From Nageia nagi (Eukaryota > Pinophyta), in contig JBITNC010000001.1 in the NCBI GenBank assembly GCA_050084985.1, positions 130,944,001-131,008,000 on the forward strand: 64,000 nucleotides of DNA, given 5' to 3'. How positions within the stretch are numbered: the first letter of the stretch is position 1; every line of letters begins with the position of its first letter. The position numbers and the translations under genes were made by a program. Below are positions 24,465 to 35,556 of this stretch, piece after piece. The notes under the pieces are model-generated. The model was not told the DNA's origin. It saw only the letters and a list, made by a program, of their open reading frames with translations, and searched no databases.

Positions 24465-25460
24465 ATGCTTACTGAGAAGGTCTTAGAAATAAATATCAGT
24501 AATGATCCTCAGAATCCTAAAATAATTCAATTAGGAGAAAATCTCATGGAAACTGAACAAGAAGAGATTATAACCTTATTAAAAGAACGAGAAAAGGTAT
24601 TCGCATGGTCATATGCGGACATGCCTGGAATAGACCCTAAACTAGTAGTGCATAATTTGGCCTTAAAGTCTGATGCTAAACCAGTTAAACAGAAATTACG
24701 TAAAATGCATCCTACTATAGCATTAATGGTAAAAGAAGAACTTTAGAAATTATTAGAAGCCAAATTTATACAACCTATAGATTATTCGGATTGGATATCT
24801 AATATGGTACCTGTGAAAAAACCAAGTGGAAAAATACGAATATGCACAGATTTCCGTGATCTTAATAAAGCTTGCCCTAAAGATGATTTCCCTCTACCTA
24901 GCATTGATAGCTTGGTAGATTCGACAGCAGGACATGATATGCTATCATTAATGGACGGCTTTTTCGGTTATAATCAAATAAAAATAGCTCCTAAAGATCA
25001 ACATAAAATGGCTTTTATAACTCCGTGGGGTATCTTTTGTTATAAAGTTATGCCTTTTGGATTAAAGAATGCCGGGGCAACTTATCAAAGGGCTATGAAT
25101 TATATATTCCATGATTATATGCACGACATAGTAGAAGATTATGTTGATGATTTGTTGGTTAGATCTAAACATTGAATAGATCATGGAAAAGACCTAATTA
25201 AAGTCTTGGACAGATTATTAGAACATAAAGTAAGATTAAATCCAAAAAAGTGTGTTTTTGGTGTAACTTCGGGAAAACTATTAGGATTTATTGTGTCTCG
25301 ACAAGGAATTGAAATATATCCTAATAAAGTGAAGGCGGTTGTAGACATGCCACCTCCTGCAAATCTTAAACAACTACAGAGTTTACAGGGTAAGTTACAA
25401 GCCATCAGAAGATTTATAGCTCAACTTTTGGATAAATGCAAACCGTTTATAAAATCCTAA
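24465..25460 (+). pseudogene. Reverse transcriptase of element B, ending abruptly
   Basis: Motifs appear in order: VFAWSYADMPGIDP, VPVKKPSGKIRICTDFRDLN, CPKDDFPLPSID, LSLMDGFFGYNQIKIAP, KMAFITPWGIFCYKVMPFGL, the catalytic VEDYVDDLLVRSK and KCVFGVTSGKLLGFIVSRQG. Only two stops (TAG 24744, TGA 25173) lie in about 1 kb. The frame stops at KCKPFIKS, just where the connection to RNase H should begin, and AT-rich non-coding DNA follows. The YVDD form and surrounding motifs point to the Tat/Athila side of Ty3/gypsy. The enzyme would copy element RNA to DNA, but without RNase H and integrase the element needs help. Confidence 0.9.
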
Positions 25461-27372
25461 AAAATAAAAAATAAAAATAAAAAAAAAAATTAAAAATTAT
25501 AAAATCCTAAAAATTTGAAAAATATAAAATACATAAAAATTATAAAATCTACCTAGATGGAAACATCTAGAGGTCACTTGGCAATAGGGTGCCCTGCCCT
25601 TGTATGATGTAAGTATATGTTGCATGTCATTGTAAAAGTGGTTATCCAGTAAATGTGTAATGTGTGAAAAGGTCATTTTAGAATAATCTCCTTGTTATCA
25701 CCACATTCACTTTGTCTTTTCTTTCATAAAAGAATGATATACCATAGATGATAGAAAAACATAAAGTTTGTGTTTGAGGGAAAATCCATAAACTCCAAAC
25801 ACTTATAACATTAAAAAATTCGAAGAGAATTTGAATGAAATCATTCTAAGAGACATTAAAGTGAAAGTTATGTGTCTATCCTATTATTCACTTCATCTCG
25901 AACCCAAGAATCATTTGATAGTAAAAAAAAAAAAAAAAAAGAGAAGAAAGAGAAAAGAGATGACAAAAGAAAAAAGAGAAAGTGCTACAAAGATTCTCGA
26001 GTTATAGCGAGATCAAGGGGTTAATCCTCATCGGGGCTATGGACGATTGTCTGGCAATGGGGCATACCTTATGAGTGGTGATATGTCCATTTTGGTTAGC
26101 GACCTTCTTTCCTATGGACCTCTATACGTTTCATATGGATAGACTAGCTTATTAGTGTCTCTAGGATATTTCATCTCAAATGATCTAAGAAGGGAAATGA
26201 ATCTCACTGCACACACTGGAGTTTTTAGATTCTCTTATCAACATATAACAATATTGTTTGATATCATCTTAGGTTATTAGATCTGGAAATAAAGAAAGAT
26301 AAGGTAGATGTTATAATAACTTGGTCGTTAAGCTAAAATCACCTAATCTTTTGTCATAAGTTGCATGTTGTTTGTGTTTAGGACCACTTGTGTCATTTTG
26401 TTAAATCATTCAAGAATATCATTACCATTGAACATTATTAAAATTGCTTTTCTTTGGAAAGGATAAGAATGATTATTTATTGTTCCCCTGACCAAGATAA
26501 AGTTAATGTTCTATATGCATCCATAAGTCACTAGTGTGTCATATCAATCCATTTTACTATTATCCATTACCTTTGAACATTATTAAAATTGCTTTTCTTT
26601 GGAAAGGATAAGAATGATTATTTATTGTTCCCCTGACCAAGATAAAGTTAATGTTCATATGCATTCATAAGTCACTAGTGTGTCATGTCAAGTTATTTTC
26701 ACTATTATCCATTACCCTTGAACATTATTAAAATTGCTTTTCTTTGGAAAGGATAAGAATGATTATTTATTGTTCCCCTGACCAAGATAAAGTTAATATT
26801 CATATGTATCCATAAGTCATTAGTTTGTCATGTCATTATGTCTATTATAAAATTGCCAAGTGCAGAAAATGATGCATCTGATTCCGTAAAAATATAATAA
26901 AATTATGTCCTTAAATAACTTATCTTATTAAAATTATAAGTTAGATTCATTGTTTATTCCTACTTATTATTAAATTACTCTTGAGGATCGATAACATCAT
27001 CAAATTAATTTATTGATATATATTTTATCATCATTTAGAAAATTATAAAAAGATAGCCTCAAAATTATACATCATACATTCCATAGTCAAAATTATACAT
27101 CATACATTTTGAAATTACATCTATCATTAACATCCATTCATCATCAAGTAATTAAAAGATAATTATGAGCTACTTAACATCACATCATACCCATCCATAC
27201 ATAAAATGAAAGCTCATACATCAAAAATCATACAAGTACCATGAATACCAAAGGTCCATCTATACATCATAACAGTCCAGTAAATGGTCATCATAACATC
27301 ATAAATCATCAAATAAAACTACATGGGTACAATAAGCATATAGAAAGATAACATCACGAAAAGAATATCCTC
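25461..27372. other. Gene-free segment of element B in place of RNase H and integrase
   Basis: AT-rich, with poly-A runs at 25460-25510 and 25921-25940 and a 145-bp tandem array at 26421-26850. I find no trace of the RNase H DEDD motifs, the integrase HHCC or DDE residues, on either strand. Confidence 0.7.
26421..26850. repeat. 145-bp tandem array, three copies
   Basis: Units begin near 26421, 26566 and 26711 (AACATTATTA anchors at 26431, 26576, 26721; exact 145-bp spacing). Copies are nearly identical, for example at GGAAAGGATAAGAATGATTA. It lies between the RT end and the 3' end of the antisense PMD gene. Confidence 0.93.
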
Positions 27373-29780
27373 ATGGATTGCCCCAAGCACTGCCTGGTCT
27401 GCTAGGACTGCTAGGTCATCTCTGCCATCTATCAGTATCTCTGATGCTCTGACCGGGAGGAGTAGTACCTACAGATCCTGTAGGACTACCCGGATGCTAA
27501 GCCTCTTGTAACTCGACTGAACCAACAGCCCCTAAAGGAGATGCCCAAGGTGTACCACTCCTGCTAGAAAGACCTCGAGACCTCTATGTCCCACTAGGTG
27601 ATCCAACTGTGCCCCGTACACTGCTACCTACCTGATAGGCTGAGATGTCTATAGGTATATAACTATCTAGAGGTATAGGATACTGAGCCCCTGGAGTAAA
27701 AGCTGGAACACCTGTCAGCCATGATTGTACTATACTACTATAAAAATCTTGTTACTGATAAATACCACAGTGGATAACTGAAGGCTCACCCCTAGAAGCT
27801 GATGCTACACCGAACTGATGAGCCTGAGCTCCCTGTAGAGAAGAATAGGCCTCATCTCTCTCATGTATATACCTATCCCACTTAGCCATGTATCTGTACA
27901 TACGTGAGTGTGCCTGTGCTAACTAGTGTCTCAACTCATAAATGTCTCCTAGCAAAGTATCGATGCTAGGTACCTGAGTAGTAGGAGCCTCCTCGACTCC
28001 GTGCGTACCCTCTGGGGTAGCTCCCTCCTCACCAACACCTGTAGCCTCCTCCTTAGGAGCCAACTCCTCAGGAGCATCCACCATGACCTCCTCACCAGCA
28101 GTCTCGATGCCTGCAGCCTTCGCTCCTGTAGGCTCCTCGCCTACCTCTCCATCTGCTACTGCCACACCTGGCTCATCAGTAACATCAATGCACTGATGCA
28201 CGCATCGACCCTCTATACCATCATCTCCCTCCTCCCACTAGGATTTGAAAGCCTCAGACACTCCTACATCATCCTCTCCAATGTCATCCTCTAATGGTCC
28301 CTCCTCCAAAGCAGGATCAGGCTCTGCATAAACTAGTGGCTGTACACCCTCGATTGAAATAGTACCCTCCTACTGGTATGGCACTGCTGGGGTAGGCACA
28401 TCCTGAATCAAACCAAACTGACGGCACACTCGCTCAAAATGAAAGTACTCCAGAAAATCCACCCTATGACCACTCAAAACATGTGGCTACCAGATACCAG
28501 TAAGCTCAGCTACGAGCTCTCTCCATATAGGATATAAGCGGTAAGGTCTGAATCTCACCTGATCAGGAATCAGGTGACTAAGCATGTGGCGGTAATAGCC
28601 CACATCTCGATAGACTCCATCTGATGGATGAATATAATAGTCCTCACGCCATCTGACTATACCGGCCACATAATCCAAGTGGCTATCAAATCCAGGCATC
28701 GGTAATCTTGAAGGATGAGCCACAACAATATGCTCGTAGGCCCATGCCTGTAATGTAACAGTGACTGATAAAGAGGCCCTATGCCCCTGTGAATAGAAGA
28801 ACAACTCTCTATAAATTTGGGCCAATAATGTGGGCACCCAAGCGTACACTGTGCCATTTCGTATCATATCTACAATGATAGGCAACAACGACCACAGAAA
28901 CCTCCTGCTGCCAGTATCAGGGAGAGCATAGCACTGAACCAATCCCATCAAATATGAAAATTGGATCATCCTCTGCTGATCCTCTAGCCAATATTGATAA
29001 TATCTGATGCCCCCTGATAGAATCTCAGAAATAATAGTGTTAACCGATCAGCTCCATACAAATAAGAAATGGCAGGTAAAGCTCCTGCTCTATCAACTAT
29101 AGGTAAAATCCTCTATCCATGAATGGGGAGTCTATATAATCTATGTATATCCTCTACCGTAACAGTCATCTCCCCTATCAGAAAATGAAAAGTGCATGTA
29201 ATTACATCCCATCTGTCTAATAATGCAGCTAACAGAGGATAGTCCCAATGAATGCAACCCATGTATGGGCCCACTCCAAAACCAATGGACCTGAAAAAGG
29301 TATGATCGGTAGGATCCAGAAAACCTCTACCCTCCTGTAAAATTGAGGGATATCTGCCTCGAGGCTCAAAAACATCTCGAACCTGTATAATGTTAAAAGT
29401 TAGTTTAAAAAAAAAAAAAATAAAGAAAAGAGAAAAAAAGGCGTTTCATACTGAAACGTCGACGTTTGTAATCCTTAACACTCGATCACTGACGTTCGAC
29501 ATTCAAATGCCAGCATTTCTGTTAGCCGCTCGACTCAGGCCGGCGATCGCGATGGAAACAGGAAAAATTTCATAAAAAACACAAATAAAAGCCTAATCTA
29601 CAAAGTTTATCCTATACAAATGACCAAAATAGTTTTTTAATAACATTCACGGTTGCAATTTTTAAATTAAACGGGTAAATTACAAACTATAAGCAAAAAA
29701 GAGAAAAGAAGGTTAGTACAAAACCCTACCTCTTCCCGGATAGGTCGAGAACGTCCGATGGAGCGTCTACGTGGAGGCAT
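27373..29780 (-). pseudogene. Antisense plant mobile domain (PMD) gene of element B
   Basis: Exon 1 is 29780-29730 (starts MPPRRRSIGRSRP, ends GAAGAG before GTAGGG). The intron is 29729-29383 (GT..ATACAG, phase 0). Exon 2 starts at 29382. The PMD hallmark is at about 29150-29250, ending LIGEMTVTVEDIHRLYRLPI, preceded by a WD..TCTFHF block. Later blocks are WLEDQQRMIQFSYL, NGTVYAWVPTLLAQIY, ALPDTGSRRFLWSLL and FERVCRQFGL. A Glu/Ala/Gly-rich tail, a short helical part and a Ser/Gly/Pro-rich end follow. In-frame stops are mostly TAG (after PIHG, GIW, PYQ, FKS and LRH, and two near the end), with one TAA and one TGA; one frameshift lies near 29045. PMD proteins (MAIN/MAIL type) act in the plant nucleus in silencing and genome stability, and the domain is widely carried by transposons. 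Base composition is richer in GC than the neighbours. Confidence 0.85.
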
Positions 29781-29907
29781 GTTGAATATGATGAATATCA
29801 ATAGCTGGAAATCGATGAATCAGCAATGGTAAATGGCCTTGGCAGACAATGAAAGGGACAGCTAAGAAACATATGAGAAAAGGACAAAACTTTTTCTTTT
29901 TCAAATA

Positions 29908-30015
29908 CCAGCGACCTAGATACGAACACCGGTGACTGTTACTAAACATCGGTGACTTAAAGACGAATGGCGGTGACCTAAACTAAATGCTGATGATTGG
30001 GAGTAAAACATCGCG
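29908..30015. repeat. 20-bp motif array upstream of the antisense PMD gene
   Basis: About 5.5 units of 20-21 bp with core AAYRYCGGTGACNNNNNNTA, starting about 130 bp upstream of the PMD start codon. It matches the leader array in period and core. Confidence 0.75.
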
Positions 30016-30455
30016 TTTGGAAATAGCCCTGAAAACATTAAATTTTTCTCAAGGATAGCCTTAAATTGGTCAAGAAAATCAAATAATGATAAAATGTGAT
30101 GTATCTTTGTTACATGAGATCATCTTGAAACCCCATTGTCGGGACAAAGGACAACACCATAAAAACTCATATACTAAGGAAGGCTTATACGGTACATGTG
30201 CGCTTAGACATACAAAATGACATAACAGAAATGTCATGCAACTGTCACACAAGCTCAACACATTGTCATACCGAAAATAGTTACTTCTAAGGTATATGCA
30301 AATTTGTTTTCAAAATTACATCAAATGTAAAAAGAAAACACATTTTATCATAATTTGATAAATCAAAAGTTTGATTCACCTAAGAAATTGAGTCAAAACT
30401 TATATCGTAAAAAGGCAACAACAAACAGTCAAGCAACAAAGTTTCCCATTATATA

Positions 30456-30500
30456 TTTTTGAAATCATCAACCGCATTTTTCGGTTGATAATTTCAAAAA
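30456..30500. other. Hairpin just before the PPT of element B
   Basis: Arms 30456-30474 and 30482-30500 are complementary at 18 of 19 positions (outer TTTTTGAAAT, inner CAACCG/CGGTTG), with a 7-base loop. Confidence 0.85.
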
Positions 30501-30508
30501 GGGATAAA
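30494..30508 (+). other. Polypurine tract of element B
   Basis: CAAAAAGGGATAAAA lies directly before the 3' LTR, the expected primer site for plus-strand DNA. Its first bases belong to the hairpin's right arm. Confidence 0.75.
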
Positions 30509-30509
30509 A

Positions 30510-31342
30510 TGTAGACACCTAAAATGTCCCTCTTTGACCAAGTAAACATTAGAATAATCATAACTCGGTGTGACAACATAAAATAGGTTTAGAAACCCTA
30601 TTATTGGATAGCTCTCATTGAGTACATGCAAAATGAGTGGTCACATGACCCCTGTTCGATGAAATTTGACTGTTAGGCGTCGTTTTAATATAGTCAACCA
30701 GTCACCGGTGTTCCATACCAAACGTCGGCGTTTTGAGGCGATCGCCGGCATTCGACATACAAAAGCCGGTGACTCTGCAACAGCCGAACAAAAAATCAAA
30801 AAAGGAAGTTGGAACGCTTCGTCTTCCAAGATGAGGTGGATAGAGGGGGTCAGTTACGACTTACGGTGTCTCTTCACTTCCCCTTTCCAGCCTTGGAACG
30901 TCTCACCTGAAAATCTATAAATACAAGCTAATACAAAGCAATATGAAACCCCAATTGAACCCAATTTTGAAGTAGGGTAATGCTGCCAAAACCTTGTGAA
31001 CTCATTCCTTCTATTGTTTTATGCTAGTTTCATTTTAATACAATGTTATACATAGATGCTTTGATGTTATTGTCTTTTGCATGTGTGTAGGATTTACAGG
31101 TTGTCTACATCAAGAAGAGAAGCAAGCAACCCAAAAACAATGGAGATCTAATACTCTTATTTTGGCACATAACATTTGTAAAAGTCCCTTTTAAGGGCAA
31201 ATTGTAGTTTGAACTGAGATTGAATATCATTTTGCAATTACAACATGTCTATCTATGTTATATAATTTGAGGTTCAATGAAGATTGAAGAATAATTTTTA
31301 TTTTATTTTATTCTATATTCCAGCTCAATTTTCATTACAATA
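30510..31342 (+). mobile_element. 3' LTR of element B
   Basis: It starts TGTAGACACC; the terminal CA has become TA. It is followed by the duplication ACTAT at 31343-31347. Confidence 0.93.
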
Positions 31343-31662
31343 ACTATATGTTACTTTTTCCTTAATAATTGTACATTCTACAAGACACAAAAAAATTAGA
31401 TAGAAAATTTTCCTTTCAAAACCCTAAGAATGATATTTATAATTTCAAATTAAAATAAGAATAATTTTACTTAGGATTTTAATGCCTTAATAGGTTGCAA
31501 GAGAAGTATCTTTATCAATTGTATTAGCAATGCTAATCCCCTTTGGCTTGATGAAGATCATATACTAAGCCATGCGTTTTCTAAAACCTTAGAGGATTAA
31601 ATTGAGAGTAACTTTGGATAAGAATTAATAAACCTCAAAAGTTCTATAATGGTTCATGAAAA
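31343..31662. repeat. Segmental duplication, copy 2, right part
   Basis: It resumes the copy 1 sequence after the element B insertion (CTATATGTTACTTTTTCC matches 14300-14318). It contains ~50 bp not in copy 1 (about 31540-31590). Confidence 0.85.
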
Positions 31663-32224
31663 ATGAGGAAATTTTAATTACCTTTAGGTTAAATTTAAAT
31701 TTTAATTACGTGTGTGTGTGTTAGAAACCACTATAATGGTTAAATTTAAATTATGTGTGTGTGTGTGTGGGTTTCTAACATCTTAACCACTATACCTACA
31801 TTTCATTCCTCATCATGCATGCTAAAATTTAAATTTAAATTTTACTTAATATATTCATGAAGATATTATGACATAATAACTTTGTAAATATGCTTGAAAA
31901 ATTGAAAAAATAGATTCACTAAAAAAAATATATTGGATTTTCAAAAGTTATCAAGGTCTATTAGATTATCAAGCTACATGAATGGTGGGGCACTTGCTAT
32001 TATCTAACCACTACCTTAGTGTAACCAGATCACAATGTTAATCATGTTAAGTGTTTGATTAATTTTTTAAATTTTATTTTTAATTTAAATTTTTAAAATA
32101 GAATTTAAAATTAGTTTTAAATTTTTACATTTATTGAGTTTTTATATTAAATATTAAGTATAGAATAATTTATTTTTATTAGGTTTAGTTTTTAGATGAA
32201 TTAAAATAAGTTATTTTATTAAGG
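31663..32224. other. Spacer with two (GT)n runs
   Basis: Short GT runs at about 31709-31721 and 31753-31770 lie inside a repeated TTAAATTTAAATT..TTAGAAACC context. Otherwise AT-rich with no gene. Confidence 0.5.
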
Positions 32225-33588
32225 TGTTAACACCTAAAAAGGAATTTTAATTTAATTAAAATACCCTTTTAGGTATTCAAAATGATGTATTTATTTTGCA
32301 CTCTCTTCTACCTTTATGTTTTATGATAATAGGTTGGCCCAAAATCACAATAAGCCTAAGGAGAATCCTTACCACTCAACCTATTACCTATAAAGGTAGA
32401 GAGGTGCATAAGCAATTATGTTATGATCCTAAATCCTTGATAGATGGAAAATACTTGTATCATTCTTGACCTATGTTTCTTAATGCCACCTATCATACCT
32501 AGATTTTGTTATACACACAACTTTGCATTCATAAGATCCTTTACATCCATTTGAATATGATATTTTGAGCTTTGAAGGAATGATGAAGACATCAAGAAAA
32601 AGGGTGAGGCATTCTGGAAAAGTATCTGGGTGGAACCATTGGGATTGTAGATGCCTCAAAATGAACATTTATGTATTTAATAAATCATTTTAATCCCTTA
32701 AACAATGTATTATTTAAAAAGGGATTTAAAATATATGAAGTGTAGGCCATGTATTTGACCCTTATAGCATGTATAAGGGGTCAAATCCTATAATAGAAGC
32801 ATCCTTATATAAAGGCATTCAAGACATACAAAAGAAAGGGGAAAGAGAGAAAAGAAGAGCACCACCATCAGGTGGATACTAGACAAGGAGTAGATTATAG
32901 AAGACTCAAGGCCTCTATCAATTGAAGATCAAATAGAGAATCAAGGACTCGAACATCATTTGCAAAGCCAACCTTTGCAAGGGCTTCTCATTTGTAATAA
33001 GTGAATTTCTTATCTCAACCATTATCATACTTTCATTATATTGATAAATCATTTATTCACTTATCATTTTATCTTTTATTGCACTCTTGATTTGCTCTAT
33101 TACAAGATGTTGGTAGTGTACTGTTATCAGGGCACCAATGACATGCTAATGTATGTTTAATTGTTTGTTCTTATGGTTTTTGTTAATAAATTGAATATGC
33201 ATGTTAATGGAACTAACCTATATGCTTTAATCATTTGTTGTCATATTCCTACTTTATGTCAACAAAGACCTGAAAGTGCATTAATCAACCCCATTAATAA
33301 TTAATTCTCATTATTTAAGGTCTACAGGGATCCTAGCATCGATGCTTGCTTGAGGACAATTTGGTGGCTCTATTAAATAGAGAAGCTCATTTTTCATCTT
33401 CTTTCGACTAAATATCACCTTCATTCTTTATGATATGTGAAGTACAAGTTTGTAACTTTCATAAATCCAATCTGATAGCTCACAATCAATTAGGTCATTA
33501 TCATATTTCATGTCATCATTTACTATTATTTCAAGGTTAATTGGTTAAATTAAATATATTATAAATAACCCTAATTATTATTATTTCA
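32225..33588 (+). mobile_element. 5' LTR of element C, interrupted by a solo LTR
   Basis: It starts TGTTAACACC and aligns along its length with 49172-49876, except for the nested solo LTR at 32646-33326. The right end is approximate. A primer-binding-like AGTGAACCC at 33601-33609 follows (compare TGGTGAACC in elements A and D). Confidence 0.8.
32646..33326 (+). mobile_element. Solo LTR of the element A/D family
   Basis: It starts TGTAGATGCC and ends GGTCTACA, flanked by GGGAT at 32641-32645 and 33327-33331. The matching place in the other C LTR (near 49620) has a single GGGAT and no insertion. TATA box TATATAAAGG at 32806. Confidence 0.93.
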
Positions 33589-33663
33589 ATTATAATAATT
33601 AGTGAACCCAAATTCTTTTTGATACATTGCTTTATCCTTCACTAGTTGTGCCAAAACCCCTAG

Positions 33664-34304
33664 TGTACTAGCTAAATAATGCAATTAATGCAAATGGGGT
33701 TGATTAATGCACTATTGCTTTACTTTGAAAATATTGATGCATATATCAGAAATATGGCAATAACATGTAGCAAGAATGTATTAGTGTTTACTTAGATTCT
33801 ATATTCATTTCATTAATCATAAAATGCGCAATAGTAAGAGACAACATTCATGAACAAGTATGCCATTGATGTCCTATAATTGGCATGCCACATGCACCAT
33901 AAGATAAGTGAAATCATAGACATGAAAAAGAATGTAGCAATGAGCAAATTAGAATATAATTAAATTATAAACATACATACAAACTTATAGAATAATAGAT
34001 GTGTAATGTAGATAGATAAAGCAAGTTGCAATCCTTCAATTATCTTCAATTGATAATCCTTGTATTAGCTTGAAATGATTATTTTCCCATTATTCGGTCA
34101 TGATCTATAGGTCATCAAATGATGCCTTTATATATGATACAAGTTTGTATGATTTTGACATTTTGATCCCTTATACAATCCACAAGGGTCAAATACATGG
34201 GCTACACCTCTTTTATATATTTTTAATCCCTTTTTACATAATAATTTGTTAAGGGAAGAAAATGATTTGTTAAATACATAAAGGTTCATTTTGAGGCATC
34301 TACA
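33664..34304 (-). mobile_element. 3' LTR of element D
   Basis: On the minus strand it starts TGTAGATGCCTC and ends CTAGTACA; 641 bp. It has a TATATAAAGGCA box on the minus strand at about 34123-34134. Confidence 0.88.
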
Positions 34305-34318
34305 TTTTCCCCTCTTTG
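34305..34318 (-). other. Polypurine tract of element D
   Basis: On the minus strand CAAAGAGGGGAAAA lies directly before the 3' LTR. Confidence 0.8.
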
Positions 34319-34869
34319 GATGTGTTATTAAAGAAATGAAATTACATGTGCAAAAAAGAAGTGTAGCCAAGACATAGAAGAATTTTTTTAATCTTTTTGT
34401 TGATGTTATCTTTTGCTGAATGATGTTGAGGGTATTTATGTTGCCCACCTTTTAACTTGGGTGCCCTAGGAAATATCCTTAAGTGGAGTAGCCAAGGAAA
34501 AAGCTACTAAAGAATTTGTCTTCAGGAATACTGTTTAGATGATGTTTGGATGACTATGAAAATCCATATTCGAGGCTGAAGATGGAAGGTATGATGTGCC
34601 TCCTTTATACTATCTCAATCATGAATTTGGTCATTTTATCATGTCTGATACTTGAGAATCATTTGCACTTACATCCATGCCTTGAAATAGAGAGGTTATA
34701 CTTTGGATTGGTGGAAATGACAATGAAATGTATGCCACTGGAAACATAACAAACTATGAGCATGATGTTGGTGCCCTAGTTTTGACTATAATTTTCTTTT
34801 ATTTTGTTGGATTTATATACCTACAATGAAATGTTAATCATGAAATAATGATGGGTGTATAGTAAGTTA

Positions 34870-35400
34870 TTTTTTCCATTAGAGATGATCCAATGTCAAC
34901 ATCTTGCTCATGGCTATATCACAAATTTATCTTTTAAGTGAGTGAACTCTCACTAGCCATATCAATGACCATTGATGACCATACATTTATATGTCTATTA
35001 TCTAAATACAATATGCTTTATATGGGTTCAAAGAAAAAATCATGTGGATACATAGCAAAATGTATCACCTATTAGAGATGATCCATTGTTAACAAATTGC
35101 TAATGGTTGTATCACTAGTTTACATTTAAGTGAGTCAACTCTTACTAGCCATTTTGTTGGTCATTGGTGATCATACATTTGTATGTTTATGATCCAAAGA
35201 CATTATGCTTTAGATGGGTTTAAATAAAAAAAATCATGTGGATACATAGTAAGTTTTATCATCCATTGATGATGAGTCAATATCAATAACTTGCTAACAA
35301 TTGTATTATCAGTTTGTTTTTAAGTGAGTGAACTCTCCCTAGATGTTTTATTGGCCATTGATGATCATGCATTTTTATGTCCATGATTCAAAGACATTGG
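34870..35400. repeat. ~192-bp tandem array in the 3' part of element D
   Basis: Nearly three copies, with anchors GATGATCC at 34884 and 35077 and GATGATGA at 35268. It lies between integrase and PPT. Confidence 0.85.
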
Positions 35401-35556
35401 AATATAAATTTTTTTTTGCACACCACCAACTTCATGCTAATATTCAATCATGCTATCAATGCCATGTTTTACATGGACCTCTATACATAAAATAAAAAGA
35501 AATTATGCCCCTAGATTTGATATGAATTATTTTGCAGGGGCATAGAGCTATGCTTT

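Larger units (their letters stand above)
17060..31342 (+). mobile_element. Element B: complete, nested Ty3/gypsy element with antisense PMD gene
   Basis: A 14.3 kb unit bounded by direct LTRs and a perfect 5-bp duplication (ACTAT), inserted in copy 2 of the 2.1 kb duplication. Order: 5' LTR, PBS, repeat-rich leader, gag, protease, G-patch, RT, then about 1.9 kb without genes containing a 145-bp tandem array, then an antisense PMD gene, hairpin, PPT and 3' LTR. RNase H and integrase are absent, so it could not have moved on its own. The YVDD-type RT, long gag and antisense extra gene fit the Tat/Ogre-like branch of Ty3/gypsy, in which extra ORFs are known. I count roughly 25-30 differences between its LTRs by eye, mostly transitions. 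Confidence 0.92.

Noticed and set aside
34128-34448. Minus-strand frame of 106 codons
   Set aside because: Spans the 3' LTR and PPT of element D; chance frame in AT-rich DNA.
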